The notes beneath the pieces were generated by a model that searched no databases, had not been told where the DNA came from, and saw nothing but the letters and a program-made list of their open reading frames with translations. A DNA stretch of 64,000 nucleotides from Croceivirga sp. (lineage in GTDB: Bacteria; Bacteroidota; Bacteroidia; Flavobacteriales; Flavobacteriaceae), in NCBI GenBank assembly GCA_028284935.1, contig JANQQQ010000019.1, positions 50,542 to 114,541 on the forward strand, in the 5' to 3' direction. The position numbers were made by a program, and so were the translations under genes. This document shows, piece after piece, positions 28,043 through 38,710 of the stretch (position 1 is its first letter; every line of letters starts with the position of its first letter).

Positions 28043-30571
28043 ATGGCTGAAGGGGAAAAATTGATACCTATCAACATTGAGGATGAAATGAAATCTGCCT
28101 ACATTGATTATTCAATGTCGGTCATTGTGTCACGTGCACTGCCAGATGTGCGCGATGGACTGAAACCAGTGCATAGAAGGGTACTTTTTGGCATGCATGA
28201 ACTGGGTGTTCGATCGTCAAGTTCACACAAGAAATCGGCCCGTATTGTGGGGGAAGTATTGGGTAAATACCACCCTCATGGGGACACCTCCGTTTACGAT
28301 ACCATGGTACGTATGGCCCAAGAATGGAGCTTACGCTACATGTTGGTTGATGGGCAAGGGAACTTTGGATCCGTGGATGGTGATAGTCCTGCCGCAATGC
28401 GTTATACCGAGGCAAGAATGCGCAAGATTTCTGAGGAAATGCTTGCCGACATTGATAAGGATACGGTGGATCATCAATTAAATTTTGATGATTCTTTACA
28501 GGAACCTACCGTGTTACCCACAAGGATTCCCAACCTTTTGGTCAACGGGGCATCGGGAATTGCCGTGGGGATGGCCACCAATATGCCGCCACATAATCTC
28601 TCGGAGGTTGTTGATGGTACGGTGGCTTATATTGATGATGACAGCATTGAAATTGACGAGCTCATCACCCATATTAAAGCCCCAGATTTCCCTACAGGAG
28701 GAATTATATATGGGTATGACGGGGTCAAGGAAGCATTTCATACGGGTCGTGGGCGAGTAGTGATGCGGGCCAAGGCCCATTTTGAAGAAGTTCAAGGAAG
28801 GGAGTGCATCATTGTTACAGAGATTCCTTACCAAGTGAACAAGGCGGACATGATCAAGAAAACGGCCGATCTTGTCAACGACAAAAAAATTGAGGGAATT
28901 TCTGCCATCCGCGATGAATCGGATCGGAAAGGGATGCGCATTGTTTACATATTAAAGCGGGACGCCATTCCAAACATTGTACTCAATATGCTGTACAAGT
29001 ATACAGCGTTGCAGTCTTCCTTTTCGGTGAACAATATTGCTCTGGTTCATGGCAGGCCACAGCTATTGAACCTCAAGGAAATCATCCATCATTTTGTAGA
29101 GCATAGGCACGAGGTAGTGGTGCGCCGCACAAAATATGAGCTAAGAAAAGCCGAAGATAGGGCACATATCCTTGAGGGACTTATCATTGCCTCCGATAAT
29201 ATCGATGAGGTGATTGCCATTATCCGTGGGTCTGCCAATGTGGAGGAAGCCCGTACCAGCTTAATGGAACGTTTTAAACTTACCGAGATTCAAGCTAAGG
29301 CCATTGTGGAAATGCGCCTGCGTCAACTTACGGGCTTGGAGCAAGACAAGTTACGTGAGGAATATGACGAGCTTTTGAAGACCATTGAGGATTTAAAGGA
29401 CATCCTTGATAAAAAAGAACGAAGAATGCAAATCATCAAAGATGAATTGCTTGAGGTCAAGGAGAAATTTGGAGATGAGCGTCGTTCAGAAATCAATTTT
29501 GCGGGTGGGGACCTGAGTATTGAAGATATGATCCCAGACGAGCAAGTAGTGATAACCATCTCCCATGCTGGATATATCAAGAGAACCCCTCTTACGGAGT
29601 ACAAAACCCAAAATAGGGGTGGGGTTGGTCAAAAAGCATCCACTACGAGAAATGAAGACTTTTTGGAACACCTTTTTGTAGGCACCAACCATCAATACAT
29701 GTTGTTTTTTACGCAAAAAGGAAAATGTTTTTGGATGCGGGTATTTGAAATTCCGGAAGGTAGTAAAACCTCCAAGGGAAGAGCCATTCAAAACTTGATA
29801 AACATAGAGACCGAGGATAAGGTCAAAGCCTTTATTTGCACTCAAGATCTTAAGGACGAGGACTATGTGAATAGTCATTACGTAATCATGGCCACAAAGA
29901 AGGGTACGGTCAAGAAGACTTCACTTGAGCAATATTCACGCCCTCGGCAAAATGGAATCAATGCCATAACCATTCGCGAGGAAGATGAACTGCTCGAAGC
30001 AAAACTGACCACAGGTACAAGTCAAATATTCCTTGGACTGAAATCGGGAAAAGCCATTCGGTTTGAAGAAAGTAAGACGCGACCCATGGGAAGGAATGCT
30101 TCCGGCGTACGCGGCATTACCTTGGCAAATGAAAATGATGAGGTCATTGGTATGGTATCCGTCCATAACTTTGAAGATGATATTCTAGTTGTTTCGGAAA
30201 ACGGGTTTGGGAAAAGATCCAATATCGATGATTATCGCGTAACTAATAGAGGTGGAAAAGGAGTTAAAACCATTTCCATTACGGACAAGACGGGAGGACT
30301 GGTAGCGATTAAAAATGTTAGTGATACCGATGACCTAATGATCATTAATAAATCTGGAATAGCCATCAGGATGGCTGTGGAGGACTTAAGGGTTATGGGC
30401 CGAGCTACGCAAGGTGTAAAGCTTATCAATCTCAAAGGTGAAGACTCCATTGCAGCGGTTGCCAAGGTAATGAAAGATGAGGATGCAGTCGATGAAATCG
30501 ATATTATGGATATTGAGGTCAACCAAGAAGATGGCACGGCTCTTGATAATGATACCGACGGTAAAGAATAA
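28043..30571 (+). CDS. gyrA: DNA gyrase subunit A
   Basis: The 842-aa protein has the breakage-reunion domain with active-site Tyr121 in [10 protein letters not shown], the quinolone-determining region [14 protein letters not shown] (Thr82 and Asp86 at the E. coli Ser83 and Asp87 positions), a coiled-coil tower, and a C-terminal beta-pinwheel of repeated blades; the GyrA box is visible as QNRGGVGQK. With GyrB it introduces negative supercoils. The tail is acidic. Confidence 0.98.
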   Translation: MAEGEKLIPINIEDEMKSAYIDYSMSVIVSRALPDVRDGLKPVHRRVLFGMHELGVRSSSSHKKSARIVGEVLGKYHPHGDTSVYDTMVRMAQEWSLRYMLVDGQGNFGSVDGDSPAAMRYTEARMRKISEEMLADIDKDTVDHQLNFDDSLQEPTVLPTRIPNLLVNGASGIAVGMATNMPPHNLSEVVDGTVAYIDDDSIEIDELITHIKAPDFPTGGIIYGYDGVKEAFHTGRGRVVMRAKAHFEEVQGRECIIVTEIPYQVNKADMIKKTADLVNDKKIEGISAIRDESDRKGMRIVYILKRDAIPNIVLNMLYKYTALQSSFSVNNIALVHGRPQLLNLKEIIHHFVEHRHEVVVRRTKYELRKAEDRAHILEGLIIASDNIDEVIAIIRGSANVEEARTSLMERFKLTEIQAKAIVEMRLRQLTGLEQDKLREEYDELLKTIEDLKDILDKKERRMQIIKDELLEVKEKFGDERRSEINFAGGDLSIEDMIPDEQVVITISHAGYIKRTPLTEYKTQNRGGVGQKASTTRNEDFLEHLFVGTNHQYMLFFTQKGKCFWMRVFEIPEGSKTSKGRAIQNLINIETEDKVKAFICTQDLKDEDYVNSHYVIMATKKGTVKKTSLEQYSRPRQNGINAITIREEDELLEAKLTTGTSQIFLGLKSGKAIRFEESKTRPMGRNASGVRGITLANENDEVIGMVSVHNFEDDILVVSENGFGKRSNIDDYRVTNRGGKGVKTISITDKTGGLVAIKNVSDTDDLMIINKSGIAIRMAVEDLRVMGRATQGVKLINLKGEDSIAAVAKVMKDEDAVDEIDIMDIEVNQEDGTALDNDTDGKE

Positions 30572-30611
30572 AATAATAAATAAACACTAAATTTTAATTA
30601 GACATTACAGT

Positions 30612-31862
30612 ATGAAAACTAAAATGATGCTATTAGTTGCATTTTCAATCTCCATGATTGGATTTGCGCAGAAAGATGAGATAAAGGCAGCGACCAAGGC
30701 CATGAAAAGCGGCGACGCTGCTGCTGCCAAAGCCGCTCTTGAGGGTGCTTCCGGATCCATTGATGGGGCAGATGCCAAAGTACAGGCCCAATACTATGCC
30801 CTATTGGGAGACGCTTCAAAACAGCTATCGGATTTTGAAGGGGCCATCAATGCCTACAATAAGGTAATCAGTGTTGAAGAAGCCAGTGGTAAGGGTAAGT
30901 ACTCCAATGATGTGAAGACTAAATTGACCCAGATTACAGGGGATTTGGTAAACGCTGCAGTTGAAGATAACAACAACAAGAGTTTTTCGGCAGCGGCAAC
31001 AAAGTTGTACCAAGCTTATAAATTAAGCCCCAACGATACCATTTATCTGTACTACGCAGCCAGTAGTGCCGTAAATGGGGGACCGGACAATTATGACCAA
31101 GCTATTAAATATTACAATGAACTCAAAGATCTAAATTATGATGGAAGTGAGGTGAAATACTCGGCTATTGATGTTGCCACTGGTGAGACCATAGACTTGG
31201 ATGCCCAATCCTATGAACTCTATAAGAAAACAAATGCCTACAAGGATTTTAAAGAAGAGAAAACTCCATCAAAAAAGGCCGAAATTGTAAAGAACATCGC
31301 CTTGATTTATCAAGAACAGGGGAAAAATGAAGAGGCTTTAGCTGCCTACGACGACGCATTGGCCAGTAATCCGGGTGACGTTAATCTGGTTTTGAACAAG
31401 GCCAACCTCTATTACGGTATGGGGGATAAAGACAAGTTTAAGGAACTCATGGCGCAAGCTTCGGCAATGGCTCCGGATAATCCAGACTTATTGTACAACA
31501 TTGGGGTAATCAATATGGAACAAGGTAATATGGAAGAGGCAAGAGCCGCCTATAAAAAAGCGTTGGAAATTGATCCAAACTACATCAATGCACTATTGAA
31601 TCTTTCCACTACTTATGTCAATGAGGGAAATACTTTGGTTGATGAAATGAACAACTTGGGAACATCAAGGGCAGATACCCAAAAGTATGATGAATTAAAA
31701 GCCAAACGAGACGGTCTTTTTAAAGAAGGGGCTGGAGTTTTGGAAACAGCATTAAAAAACACACCTGACAACGTACAGATATTAGAGCAGTTGAAAAATA
31801 TTTATGCTGCTTTGGGAGACAATGAAAATTTTATGAGAATCAAAAAGTTGATTGGAGAATAG
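30612..31862 (+). CDS. exported tetratricopeptide-repeat protein
   Basis: The 416-aa protein has a signal peptide (MKTKMMLLVAFSISMIGFAQ) followed by an Ala/Lys-rich helical part and several TPR units; the clearest are ALIYQEQGKNEEALAAYDDALASNPGDVNLVLNKANLYY and GVINMEQGNMEEARAAYKKALEIDPNYINALLNLS. It probably scaffolds proteins in the periplasm. It lies 40 bp after gyrA and may be read through from it, with a strong terminator following. Confidence 0.85.
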   Translation: MKTKMMLLVAFSISMIGFAQKDEIKAATKAMKSGDAAAAKAALEGASGSIDGADAKVQAQYYALLGDASKQLSDFEGAINAYNKVISVEEASGKGKYSNDVKTKLTQITGDLVNAAVEDNNNKSFSAAATKLYQAYKLSPNDTIYLYYAASSAVNGGPDNYDQAIKYYNELKDLNYDGSEVKYSAIDVATGETIDLDAQSYELYKKTNAYKDFKEEKTPSKKAEIVKNIALIYQEQGKNEEALAAYDDALASNPGDVNLVLNKANLYYGMGDKDKFKELMAQASAMAPDNPDLLYNIGVINMEQGNMEEARAAYKKALEIDPNYINALLNLSTTYVNEGNTLVDEMNNLGTSRADTQKYDELKAKRDGLFKEGAGVLETALKNTPDNVQILEQLKNIYAALGDNENFMRIKKLIGE

Positions 31863-31887
31863 TTGTTATCCACACAATTTAAAACTA

Positions 31888-31920
31888 CCCTACATTCATT
31901 GGCGATTGTAGGGTTTTTTT
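31888..31920 (+). terminator. intrinsic terminator after the TPR gene
   Basis: CCCTACA and TGTAGGG pair around a 12-base loop and are followed by T7. The T tract reaches the end of the convergent NlpC/P60 gene. Confidence 0.85.
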
Positions 31921-32674
31921 ATACCACTCTTTTAATCACCCTTAGGCTATGGGAATAGTTTCCCTTGTCTGTATTGAATATTCCCGTATGGTCCAACCGA
32001 TCAATACGGACATGGCCAGATGCATGAATGATGTAATTATCTTTTAAAATGATGCCCACATGGTTGATGTTACCCTCCGCATCATCGAAAAATGCCAAAT
32101 CGCCAGGTTCACTCTCCTCAATAAAGCTCAATGCTTCTCCCTGTTTGGATTGCTCTTCAGTGGTTCTTAAAAGCTTATTTCCGTTGATTTTGTATACCAT
32201 CTGGGTGAAACCGGAACTATCGATACCAAAGGGTGTCTTTCCACCGGTAAGGAAAGGACTGTTCAGGTAGAGCAGTGCCGTTTCCACCAAATCCGATTTT
32301 TTCCATTCAGCCTTCATCCCGGGGATTTCATCACATTGGTGATTCAAAAGAGGACAAAGGTCCAAGCGCGATCCCATAACAACAGGTAACAATTCATTGT
32401 CATTGGTGGTAACATAGGAAAGAAAGTCCGAATTAAAGCAAGGTACTTTTGACGTTGTTACAGTTAGAAAATCTTCTTCTGAAATCTTCTTGAACTGGTC
32501 GTTTTTGACCCATCCTTCAAAACCATCAAAAGCCAATTGAATCCTACTGCAGTGTTTTCGTTCCTCCCTCACTTTAAAGGCATCACCGTACAGTATTTGT
32601 GAAACCATTCTTGCTAGGGGATCAGCGGTCTCTCGAATGGGAACAACACTTAAATGACCAAGCCCATATTGCAT
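31919..32674 (-). CDS. NlpC/P60-family protein with Ser at the catalytic Cys position
   Basis: The 251-aa protein has an N-terminal SH3-like region (VVPIRETADPLARMVSQILYGD; FEGWV) and a C-terminal NlpC/P60 domain (about residues 125-250) with the expected His residues in NINHVGIIL (H205) and YIIHASGHVRID (H217). The nucleophile motif, usually D-C-S-G, reads GIDSSGFTQMV, so residue 153 is Ser, coded by AGT. It has no visible signal peptide. Such proteins cleave cell-wall peptides (gamma-D-glutamyl-diamino acid bonds); whether this one does is uncertain. Confidence 0.85.
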   Translation of the reverse strand: MQYGLGHLSVVPIRETADPLARMVSQILYGDAFKVREERKHCSRIQLAFDGFEGWVKNDQFKKISEEDFLTVTTSKVPCFNSDFLSYVTTNDNELLPVVMGSRLDLCPLLNHQCDEIPGMKAEWKKSDLVETALLYLNSPFLTGGKTPFGIDSSGFTQMVYKINGNKLLRTTEEQSKQGEALSFIEESEPGDLAFFDDAEGNINHVGIILKDNYIIHASGHVRIDRLDHTGIFNTDKGNYSHSLRVIKRVV

Positions 32675-32690
32675 ATGCGCCGTAAATGAA

Positions 32691-33863
32691 TTAACGTTCC
32701 AGAATTATGGCTGAAGCACCACCTCCACCATTGCAAATGGCCGCAGCACCAACTTTTCCATCGTTTTGCGACAGCACATTCAATAGGGTTACTACAATCC
32801 TTGCCCCTGAGCACCCCAATGGATGCCCTAGGGAAACTGCACCTCCGTTAACGTTAACATTGCTATCTGTTAAACCCAACAGCTTCATATTGGCCAAACC
32901 TACAACTGAAAATGCCTCATTGAACTCAAAGAAATCCACGTCATTAATTGCTATTCCGGCTCTGTCCAACGCTTTTGGTAAAGCATTGGCTGGAGCTGTG
33001 GTAAACCATTTTGGTTCTTGGGCGGCATCAGCATAACCTTTAATTGTTGCAATGGGTTCCAATTTGAGCGCTGCCGCTTTTTCCTTACTCATGAGCACCA
33101 AGGCCGCAGCTCCATCATTTATGGTCGAGGCGTTGGCAGCCGTTACGGTACCATCTTTGGTGAATGCCGGTCGCAAAGCAGGAATTTTTTCCATTTTTAC
33201 GTTTTTGAACTCTTCATCTTCGTTGATCAAAATAGGTTCACCCCTTCTTTGTGGTACTTCAACAGGAACCACCTCGTTGGCAAATTTTCCTTCATCCCAG
33301 GCTTTTGCCGAGCGTTCATAGGATTGTATGGCAAAAGCGTCTTGATCTTCCCTGGAAAAACTGTGCTCCGCCGCGCAGACATCGGCACAAACCCCCATGG
33401 CGTTTTGGTCATATACATCGACCAAGCCGTCTTTTTGCATACCGTCAATGAGTTGTGTAGGTCCAAACTTTGTTCCATTTCTCAGATGCACGTAATGGGG
33501 AATTTGGCTCATGCTCTCCATACCACCGGCTACTACAATTTCCGTATCCCCAAGCGCAATGGATTGGGCCGCTTGCATAATGGCTTTCATTCCAGAAGCA
33601 CAGACCTTATTGACAGTGGTGCATGGAACGGAATCAGGTATACCGGCGTAAATGGCCGCTTGTCTTGCGGGAGCCTGCCCAGTACCGGCCTGGACAACAT
33701 TTCCCATTAACACTTCTTCAACCTGATTTGGCGAAAGACCAATTTTGGTAAGAGCGCCCTCAATGGCAATTGCCCCCAGTTTTGGAGCGGGAATGCTTGA
33801 TAAAGCCCCCATAAAACTTCCTATTGGAGTTCTTACCGCAGATACGATTACGACCTCTTTCAT
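32691..33863 (-). CDS. acetyl-CoA C-acyltransferase (thiolase)
   Basis: The 390-aa protein has all thiolase landmarks: the nucleophile Cys88 in VNKVCASGMKA, the NGGAVSLGHPLGCSGARI block with the catalytic His, and the second Cys in AICNGGGGASAII. It performs either the last step of beta-oxidation or acetoacetyl-CoA formation. Beta-oxidation partners are not adjacent. It diverges from the HD phosphodiesterase gene. Confidence 0.95.
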   Translation of the reverse strand: MKEVVIVSAVRTPIGSFMGALSSIPAPKLGAIAIEGALTKIGLSPNQVEEVLMGNVVQAGTGQAPARQAAIYAGIPDSVPCTTVNKVCASGMKAIMQAAQSIALGDTEIVVAGGMESMSQIPHYVHLRNGTKFGPTQLIDGMQKDGLVDVYDQNAMGVCADVCAAEHSFSREDQDAFAIQSYERSAKAWDEGKFANEVVPVEVPQRRGEPILINEDEEFKNVKMEKIPALRPAFTKDGTVTAANASTINDGAAALVLMSKEKAAALKLEPIATIKGYADAAQEPKWFTTAPANALPKALDRAGIAINDVDFFEFNEAFSVVGLANMKLLGLTDSNVNVNGGAVSLGHPLGCSGARIVVTLLNVLSQNDGKVGAAAICNGGGGASAIILER

Positions 33864-33941
33864 TCCTTATAATTTTGGTGCTGCGAAAATACTAATTTTT
33901 AAAGCCATAACCACTAATATGGGGTTTGCCTCTAAATTTTC

Positions 33942-33949
33942 TATTTTTG
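33942..33949 (+). promoter_or_regulatory. -7 element upstream of the HD phosphodiesterase gene
   Basis: TATTTTTG matches TAnnTTTG and lies 17 bp before the ATG. No convincing TTTG box at 19-20 bp. Confidence 0.4.
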
Positions 33950-33966
33950 GTTAAGCTACTTAGCCC

Positions 33967-36006
33967 ATGGGAAAATCACTGGATCGTTTTTATAGGAAGC
34001 AATCACTTATTTACAAGTATTTTCTCTATTTCATTTCCGTAGGCCTTATTGTATTTTTCTTTCCTCGGGGTGGAAAGTTTAAATATGAGTTTCAGAAAGG
34101 CAGATCTTGGCAATATGAAAATCTTTATGCTCCTTTTGATTTTTCAATCAACAAGACCGAGGAAGAACTGAATGAAGAGCGAGACTATTTGGCAGATCAT
34201 AAATCGGTTTATTATGCCTATAACGACTCTACACGCCAAAGGGTCCGTCAAGATTTCCGGGATGCCTACGAAAATGCGTTTTCCGATGCTGGGTTTTCCA
34301 CTTCATCCAAGGAGTACTACTTCACTATAGGAGAGTCCATCCTGGATAGTATCTATCTTCTTGGGGTTTTTGAAGATATGGCTTTACAAAACCGTGCCCT
34401 AGTGGTTAAGGAAAATGAAGCCGTACCCGTACAACCCCATGAAATGGTAACGAAAGATGGTGCCAATGAACGCGTGGAAGCGCTTTTGAGTAACTATCCA
34501 AGTGGGCCTCTTTCGCTAAAGCTGTCGAGGGTATTGAAACGTGTCCTTAGACCCAACGTATTTTATGACAAAGCTCTTACAGAAAAAGCGTTACAAGATG
34601 AATTATCCACTATCTCATTCACCCGTGGTGATATTCCGGAAGGAAGACTGGTTATTGCTCAAGGTGAAGTGGTGGAAGCTGAGAAATTCAATGTTCTCAA
34701 CTCCCTGAAGTCGCAATATGAATCGGAGCTATGGAAAGGGGATAATTTCTATTTTATACTTTCTGGCTATACTATTTTGGTGGCTTTGGTTTTGGTCATG
34801 CTACTTCTATTCCTGAAAAAGTATCGACCGGGAATTTATGCCAATAACAATAAGGTCACCTTCATATTTTTCAATATTCTGTTGATGGTATTCATCACCA
34901 CCTTGGCGGTAAAGAGTTTTGAAATGTACATTTATGCTGTCCCCCTTTGTATTCTTCCCCTCATCTTAAAGAACTTTTTTGATGCCCGATTGGGCCTTTT
35001 TGCGCATGTACTGACCATTCTAATCCTTGGTTTTGTGGTGCCCAATAGCTTTGAATATATCTTTCTTCAGATTATTGCAGGTATCGTAACCATATTGACG
35101 GTTTCTGAGTTGTACAAGAGGGCTAACCTTTTTATTTCGGTTGGGCAGATCACTTTGATTTACATGATAGGTTATTTTGCTTTCAATATGATTCAAGAAG
35201 GAAATTTGGACAATGTTGAGTGGATAACCTTTGGGCTATTCTTATTGAATGGCATGATCACCCTTTTTGCCCAGCCCTTAATCTACGCCTATGAAAAAAT
35301 ATTTGGGTTGGTTTCCGATGTTTCCCTATTGGAGCTTTCAGATACCAATTCCGGTCTTTTGAAGGAGTTGTCCAATAAGGCTCCGGGAACTTTTCACCAT
35401 TCGTTACAAGTCGCAAATCTGGCGGAAGCCGCTGCCAATGAGATTGGTGCCAATGCCATGCTGGTTAGGGTGGGTGCACTGTATCATGACATTGGAAAAA
35501 TGAACAAGCCTACCTATTTTACTGAGAATCAGGTGACCAACGTAAATCCTCATAATGAATTACCGCCTCGGGAAAGCGCCAAGATTATTATTGACCATGT
35601 CATCGAGGGTATAGAAATGGCCAGAAAAAATAAGCTTCCCGATCGTATCATTGACTTTTTACGGACGCATCACGGGACAAGCTTGGTCTATTATTTTTTT
35701 AAAAAGCAGCAGGAACTTGACCCTGAAGTAGAGGAAAAGGGCTTCCGATATCCCGGTCCCATCCCTTTCTCAAAAGAAACCGCCATACTTATGATGGCAG
35801 ATGCGATAGAGGCCGCTTCAAAAAGTCTGAAGTCGCCAACTTATCCCATTATCGATGAATTTGTAGAGAAAATTGTTCAAGGGCAGTTGAAGGCCAATCA
35901 GTTCTTGAATGCAAACATTACCTTGAAAGAAATTGAGACCGTTAAAAAGGTGCTCAAACAAAAACTTACCAATATCTATCACCTTAGGGTGGAATATCCA
36001 GAGTAA
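33967..36006 (+). CDS. 7TM-HD family phosphodiesterase (PgpH-like)
   Basis: The 679-aa protein has one N-terminal membrane helix (FLYFISVGLIVFFF), a long extracytoplasmic 7TMR-HDED-type region, about seven membrane segments (residues 255-460), and a cytoplasmic HD domain with H-HD-D residues in FHHSLQVANLAEAAA, GALYHDIGKM, LRTHHGTSL and MADAIEAASKS. PgpH proteins hydrolyse the second messenger c-di-AMP; that is the inferred role here. Confidence 0.9.
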   Translation: MGKSLDRFYRKQSLIYKYFLYFISVGLIVFFFPRGGKFKYEFQKGRSWQYENLYAPFDFSINKTEEELNEERDYLADHKSVYYAYNDSTRQRVRQDFRDAYENAFSDAGFSTSSKEYYFTIGESILDSIYLLGVFEDMALQNRALVVKENEAVPVQPHEMVTKDGANERVEALLSNYPSGPLSLKLSRVLKRVLRPNVFYDKALTEKALQDELSTISFTRGDIPEGRLVIAQGEVVEAEKFNVLNSLKSQYESELWKGDNFYFILSGYTILVALVLVMLLLFLKKYRPGIYANNNKVTFIFFNILLMVFITTLAVKSFEMYIYAVPLCILPLILKNFFDARLGLFAHVLTILILGFVVPNSFEYIFLQIIAGIVTILTVSELYKRANLFISVGQITLIYMIGYFAFNMIQEGNLDNVEWITFGLFLLNGMITLFAQPLIYAYEKIFGLVSDVSLLELSDTNSGLLKELSNKAPGTFHHSLQVANLAEAAANEIGANAMLVRVGALYHDIGKMNKPTYFTENQVTNVNPHNELPPRESAKIIIDHVIEGIEMARKNKLPDRIIDFLRTHHGTSLVYYFFKKQQELDPEVEEKGFRYPGPIPFSKETAILMMADAIEAASKSLKSPTYPIIDEFVEKIVQGQLKANQFLNANITLKEIETVKKVLKQKLTNIYHLRVEYPE

Positions 36007-36054
36007 GGATAAAGGAAGTTTCCTATTTGTAAGTGTTAATGAAATGACAAACAA

Positions 36055-36086
36055 TTTGTTAGCGCTGGAATTGATGGTTATATTTA
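36055..36086 (+). promoter_or_regulatory. promoter of the first MG2-like/plug gene
   Basis: TTTG at 36055-36058, a 20-bp spacer, and TATATTTA at 36079-36086 fit the Bacteroidota promoter form. The same arrangement, with the surrounding 90 or so bases, recurs before the next paralog. Confidence 0.6.
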
Positions 36087-36123
36087 GTTGAAAGTTATAC
36101 TTTTAATATAAAAGAGCAAGACT

Positions 36124-38454
36124 ATGAAATTCAGAATCCTTTCCCTCCTCTTCCTTCTGTTATTGATTTACACAGCGAGTGCTCAGCAATTTGGCCCGGC
36201 CAACGACGAGCAATCCCTTGAAGAGGTATTTTGGGAATCGATGCAAACGCAGGGAACAGCGATGGATTCCCTAGTGGTTTGGCAGGAGCAGGTTCTATTG
36301 CACACGGATAAAGCATTAATTGGCCCGAAAGACCATCTTTTTTTTAAGGCGTATGTTTTGACCGGGCCTGAACAACTAAGGGTCAGTGCTAGTGATGTAC
36401 TTAAGGTGGAGCTTCTGGATGAAAATGGACTTTTGGTCACTAGCCAGTATCATAAAATTTCAAATGGTGCTACCGAGGGTTCCCTGATGATACCCAAAAA
36501 GGCAAAATCCGGCAAGCACTATTTACGGGCCTATACCCGTTGGATGCTGAATTACGGGCCAGAAAACTTTGCAACCCAAGAGATTTCCGTTGTTGACAAG
36601 CGGAGTAGTTTCCCGAATTCCGTTTCCACTTCTTCCGAGGTTCAAATTTTTCCTGAAGGAGGTACTTTAATAGCCGGTTTGGAAAATAGGGTGGTTGTTG
36701 GTTTAGGGAATAGCGCCAATAAGCAGATGGAAGTTGTTGATGAAAATGAAAACATCGTAGCAAAGGTGAAGCATTATGGTAACGGTCTAGGAACATTTCT
36801 ACTGACTCCAGGACTTGGTAACAAGTACTACTTAAAGCTTAGGGAAGGTAGCAGGGTTGCTCTTCCTGAGGTGGGAGAAGCGGGGTACACCATGCAACTA
36901 AATACCATAGGTAGTGAAAACATCGTAGTAAAGATTGCGGCAACCAAGAATATTAAAAATCAGGAAGCCTATTTACGGGGTTGGGCGAATGTCCAACAAT
37001 GGTTTGAATATAAAATTCAATTTGATGGGGCCAACTCAATAGAAGTGGACATTCCCAAGTCCAACTTGCCCAATGGCATGTTCCAACTTCGATTGGAAGA
37101 TGAATTTGATCAGGTTTGGGCCAAACGCCCGCTGCATATTGATAATAGACAACTTCATTTTGAAGTCGAAAAATCCTCTGATATTAAGGGTGATTTGGTC
37201 AAAATCCGAGTGACCGATTCCGAGGGTATACCTGTGCAAACGGAGCTATCTGTAGCGCTTGGTAGGAATGGCGAAAATGCCATTCAAAGTGCCAATTTAG
37301 ATACTCCCAGAAACCAACGTTTTGTAAACGACCTGTTGGTCCTTGCCAATAGGTTGCCAAAAGACGATGTCCTGAACAAGGTGGCCGAACTGCCTACGGA
37401 GATACAATACAACTTTCAAGAAGGTTTGGAGTTCTATGGAAGGGCATATGATTTGGACGCCGTTCCCTTACCCAATACCAAAATACAAATTGTCATCAGT
37501 GGGGCAGGGAAGGCAGTGGCCCATGAAGTAATGACCAACGAAGAGGGGCTTTTTCAACTTTCCGGACTTCAAATCGAGGGGGAGGCGAGTATGGTTTTTC
37601 GGAAGATAGGCGAGGAGTCTAGAGATAAGTTTGTTAAAGTAGTTCCATATCAATATGAAATCCCACCCTTAAAAATTAAGAATTCTAAGGAAACTAAAGG
37701 ATTAAATTCCAAACAATTTATACCAAAAAAGCAGGTGGCAGAGTTTAAAGCAGATGAAAATTCAGAGCGTTTAATTACTCTGGAAGGCGTTACTTTGGTT
37801 GGGGAAAAGCCAAAATCTAGCAAAACGCCTTCGCTCTACAACATTGAACCAACAAGAGTCGTTGTACAAGATCCTCAACGTCCAAAAACCATCCCGCAAT
37901 TGTTTCTAAATATCCCTGGAGTACAAGTGCGAAATTTGGGGGATTTAACTCCATCCCTAGTTTTACCCAGATCAGCTGGTGTGGGCTCTCCTCTATGGGT
38001 GGTTGATGGATTGCCCTTATCAAAACAACCGGTTGAAGGTTTAACGCCTTTAGCTGAAATAATGAACATAGTACCGTTTATCGATGTTGAAAGGATTGAG
38101 ATTCTGATGGGTGCCAAAGCCGCAGTTTTTGGAAGCAGAGCTTCGGGTGGTGTAATTTTAATATATACCCGAAACGGATCTGACGAAGAATATTTAAATC
38201 GAAAAAAAGGGCAATTAACTTTTGAGGGTTATCATAAATCAATTGAATTTAATGAATACTCTATGAGCCCTAATTCTAAAAAAGAAACGACACAAAATAA
38301 TACGGTGTATTGGAATCCCACCTTGGAGACTAACGAAAACGGTGAGGCAATTATTGAACTTCCTAAATTTAAGACTCCGATTGGATTAAAATTGGATCTC
38401 AAGGCAATAACCCCGGATGGAAAAAAAGGGGCCTTAGGAACAATTATTTATTAG
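36124..38454 (+). CDS. exported MG2-like/TonB-plug domain protein, copy 1
   Basis: The 776-aa protein has a signal peptide (MKFRILSLLFLLLLIYTASAQ), an N-terminal macroglobulin-like region (VLLHTDKALIGPKDHLFFKAYV; GKHYLRAYTRWML), a carboxypeptidase-regulatory-like segment (EGLEFYGRAYDLDAVPLPNTKIQIVISG), and a TonB-receptor plug-like region near 610-690 (PQLFLNIPGVQVRNLGD; SPLWVVDGLPL; IEILMGAKAAVFGSRASGGVILIYTR). No beta-barrel follows, so it is not a complete receptor. It may be a periplasmic or surface accessory protein. The next gene is a close paralog. Confidence 0.75.
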   Translation: MKFRILSLLFLLLLIYTASAQQFGPANDEQSLEEVFWESMQTQGTAMDSLVVWQEQVLLHTDKALIGPKDHLFFKAYVLTGPEQLRVSASDVLKVELLDENGLLVTSQYHKISNGATEGSLMIPKKAKSGKHYLRAYTRWMLNYGPENFATQEISVVDKRSSFPNSVSTSSEVQIFPEGGTLIAGLENRVVVGLGNSANKQMEVVDENENIVAKVKHYGNGLGTFLLTPGLGNKYYLKLREGSRVALPEVGEAGYTMQLNTIGSENIVVKIAATKNIKNQEAYLRGWANVQQWFEYKIQFDGANSIEVDIPKSNLPNGMFQLRLEDEFDQVWAKRPLHIDNRQLHFEVEKSSDIKGDLVKIRVTDSEGIPVQTELSVALGRNGENAIQSANLDTPRNQRFVNDLLVLANRLPKDDVLNKVAELPTEIQYNFQEGLEFYGRAYDLDAVPLPNTKIQIVISGAGKAVAHEVMTNEEGLFQLSGLQIEGEASMVFRKIGEESRDKFVKVVPYQYEIPPLKIKNSKETKGLNSKQFIPKKQVAEFKADENSERLITLEGVTLVGEKPKSSKTPSLYNIEPTRVVVQDPQRPKTIPQLFLNIPGVQVRNLGDLTPSLVLPRSAGVGSPLWVVDGLPLSKQPVEGLTPLAEIMNIVPFIDVERIEILMGAKAAVFGSRASGGVILIYTRNGSDEEYLNRKKGQLTFEGYHKSIEFNEYSMSPNSKKETTQNNTVYWNPTLETNENGEAIIELPKFKTPIGLKLDLKAITPDGKKGALGTIIY

Positions 38455-38641
38455 GGAGCTTTGCATTTTTTTAAGGAACGGGTTTTTTAGCTATCAATCC
38501 CCCTCTATTGAGGGAGCTTCGATATAGGTTTCTAGATCTTATCAATGTGGGTAGATGCCATAGGATCGGATTTGTTTTTGAACGCCGATATCACCTAAAA
38601 TGCGATTGTACTGTAAGTAGTGTTAATGGAATGAAAAACAA

Positions 38642-38673
38642 TTTGTTATCACTAGAATTGATGGGTATATTTA
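38642..38673 (+). promoter_or_regulatory. promoter of the second MG2-like/plug gene
   Basis: TTTG at 38642-38645, a 20-bp spacer, and TATATTTA at 38666-38673, same geometry and nearly the same sequence as before copy 1. Confidence 0.6.
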
Positions 38674-38710
38674 ATTGAAAGTTATACTTTTAATGTAAAA
38701 TAGCAAAACT

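Noticed and set aside
33018..33710. 230-codon open frame antisense to the thiolase gene
   Set aside because: Shadow frame; the minus strand encodes a complete thiolase with all catalytic motifs.
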